Shown here in pieces: positions 4,721 through 5,140 of a stretch of DNA of 5,140 nucleotides. Under the pieces are notes generated by a model. That model was not told the origin of the DNA. It saw only the letters and a list, made by a program, of their open reading frames with translations, and made no database searches. A program made the position numbers and the translations under genes. Source of the stretch: Chloroflexota bacterium (lineage in GTDB: Bacteria; Chloroflexota; Dehalococcoidia; SHYM01). Where the stretch lies: positions 1 through 5,140 of the forward strand of contig JACQGV010000003.1 in the NCBI GenBank assembly GCA_016199375.1, written 5' to 3'. Each line of letters begins with the position of its first letter. Position 1 is the first letter of the stretch.

Positions 4721-5140
4721 TTGAAGGTGCGAAAGTTGCTCGTCCCCATCAGCGGCCAGGAGGCCGACAACGAGGCGGTGCGGATGGCCTGCCGCCTGGC
4801 CAAGCCCGACAAGGGGAAGGTCTTCGTCCTCTTCGTGGTGGAGGTGAAACGCTCCTTGCCCCTGGACGTGAGCATGGAGCCCGAAGTGAAGCGGGGGGAA
4901 GGGGTGCTCGCCCAGGTGGAGCGGATCGCCGAGGAAGAGGACTACGAAGTGGTGACCAGCCTGCTCCAGTCGCGGGAGGTCGGGCCCGCCATCGTGGATG
5001 AGGCGGCGGAGATCGCTGCCGACCTCATCATCATGGGCGTGGAGTACAAGCGGCGGGTAGTGGCTCCCTTCACCCTGAGCGACACCGCCCTCCACGTCCT
5101 CAAGAACGCCACCTGCAAGGTCCTGCTCTTGCGGGAACCC
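4721..5140 (+). CDS. Universal stress protein (UspA) family, non-ATP-binding type, cut by window end
   Basis: The frame runs open for 140 codons to the window edge. It shows the UspA alpha/beta pattern: strand KLLVPISGQEADNEAV (residues 5-20), strand GKVFVLFVVEV (32-42), helix about 58-74, EVVTSLLQ, an AAEIAADLIIMGVE segment (95-108) and the closing HVLKNATCKVLLLRE (125-139). That last block is where UspA domains normally end, so probably few residues are missing unless a second domain follows. ATP-binding members have an Asp after VPV/VPI in strand 1 and a G-x-x-G-x9-G-S/T motif near the end. Here the Asp position is Ser11, and after Gly106 the motif is lost (VEYKRRVVAPFTLSDTA). It therefore looks like the non-ATP-binding class. 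The start is TTG at 4721, set by AAGGAGG. Its place after an APC permease suggests a role in controlling that transporter. Confidence 0.88.
   Translation, partial: MKVRKLLVPISGQEADNEAVRMACRLAKPDKGKVFVLFVVEVKRSLPLDVSMEPEVKRGEGVLAQVERIAEEEDYEVVTSLLQSREVGPAIVDEAAEIAADLIIMGVEYKRRVVAPFTLSDTALHVLKNATCKVLLLREP

Noticed and set aside
4673..5095. A 140-codon minus-strand open frame over the UspA gene
   Set aside because: It is a shadow rich in His/Asp/Gly/Leu. The plus frame with AAGGAGG and UspA strands explains the region.

Overview
This 5.1-kb window comes from a high-GC bacterium. The genes outside the first 0.7 kb have third codon positions that are almost always G or C; in queF only 8 of 135 codons end in A or T. 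The promoters look like standard sigma-70 types (several TATAAT or near-TATAAT boxes). The mix of genes (unimodal QueF, a YhhQ-type transporter, an HD-domain hydrolase, a histidine phosphatase, an APC permease with a UspA partner, and frequent GTG/TTG starts) would suit Chloroflexota or a similar high-GC environmental lineage. That placement is a guess; no marker gene here settles it.

Layout. (1) Bases 1-48 are the last codons of a short-chain dehydrogenase/reductase. (2) Bases 49-686 hold a type II toxin-antitoxin pair: a ribbon-helix-helix antitoxin and an overlapping MazF/PemK endoribonuclease. Its codon use is clearly less GC-rich than that of its neighbours, so it looks acquired. (3) Bases 683-2375 form a co-directional run: queF (preQ0 reductase), a YhhQ-family queuosine-precursor transporter, and an HD-domain phosphohydrolase of unknown substrate. 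queF overlaps the toxin gene by ATGA, so the toxin-antitoxin promoter may also drive the queuosine genes. (4) Bases 2382-3011 (minus strand, possibly starting at 3026) encode a histidine-phosphatase (phosphoglycerate-mutase-like) enzyme that converges on the HD gene with only 6 bp between the stop codons. (5) Bases 3012-3215 are a divergent control region with one promoter for each direction. A perfect 7-bp inverted repeat lies across the -10 box and predicted start point of the rightward promoter. (6) Bases 3216-4658 encode a 12-TM-type APC amino-acid/amine permease. (7) From 4721 to the window edge is a UspA-family protein with its own consensus-like promoter. It has lost the ATP-binding residues.

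How the genes fit together. QueF and the YhhQ protein act in one pathway: import of preQ0/preQ1 and reduction of preQ0 to preQ1 for tRNA position-34 queuosine. The permease and UspA protein look like a transporter with a regulatory partner. The most unusual points are the RNA-cleaving toxin translationally joined to a tRNA-modification operon, the operator-like dyad on the permease promoter, and the histidine-phosphatase gene, whose best Shine-Dalgarno sequence points to an ATC start. No CRISPR array, tRNA, rRNA, insertion sequence or riboswitch was seen, and no stretch longer than 300 bases lacks a gene.
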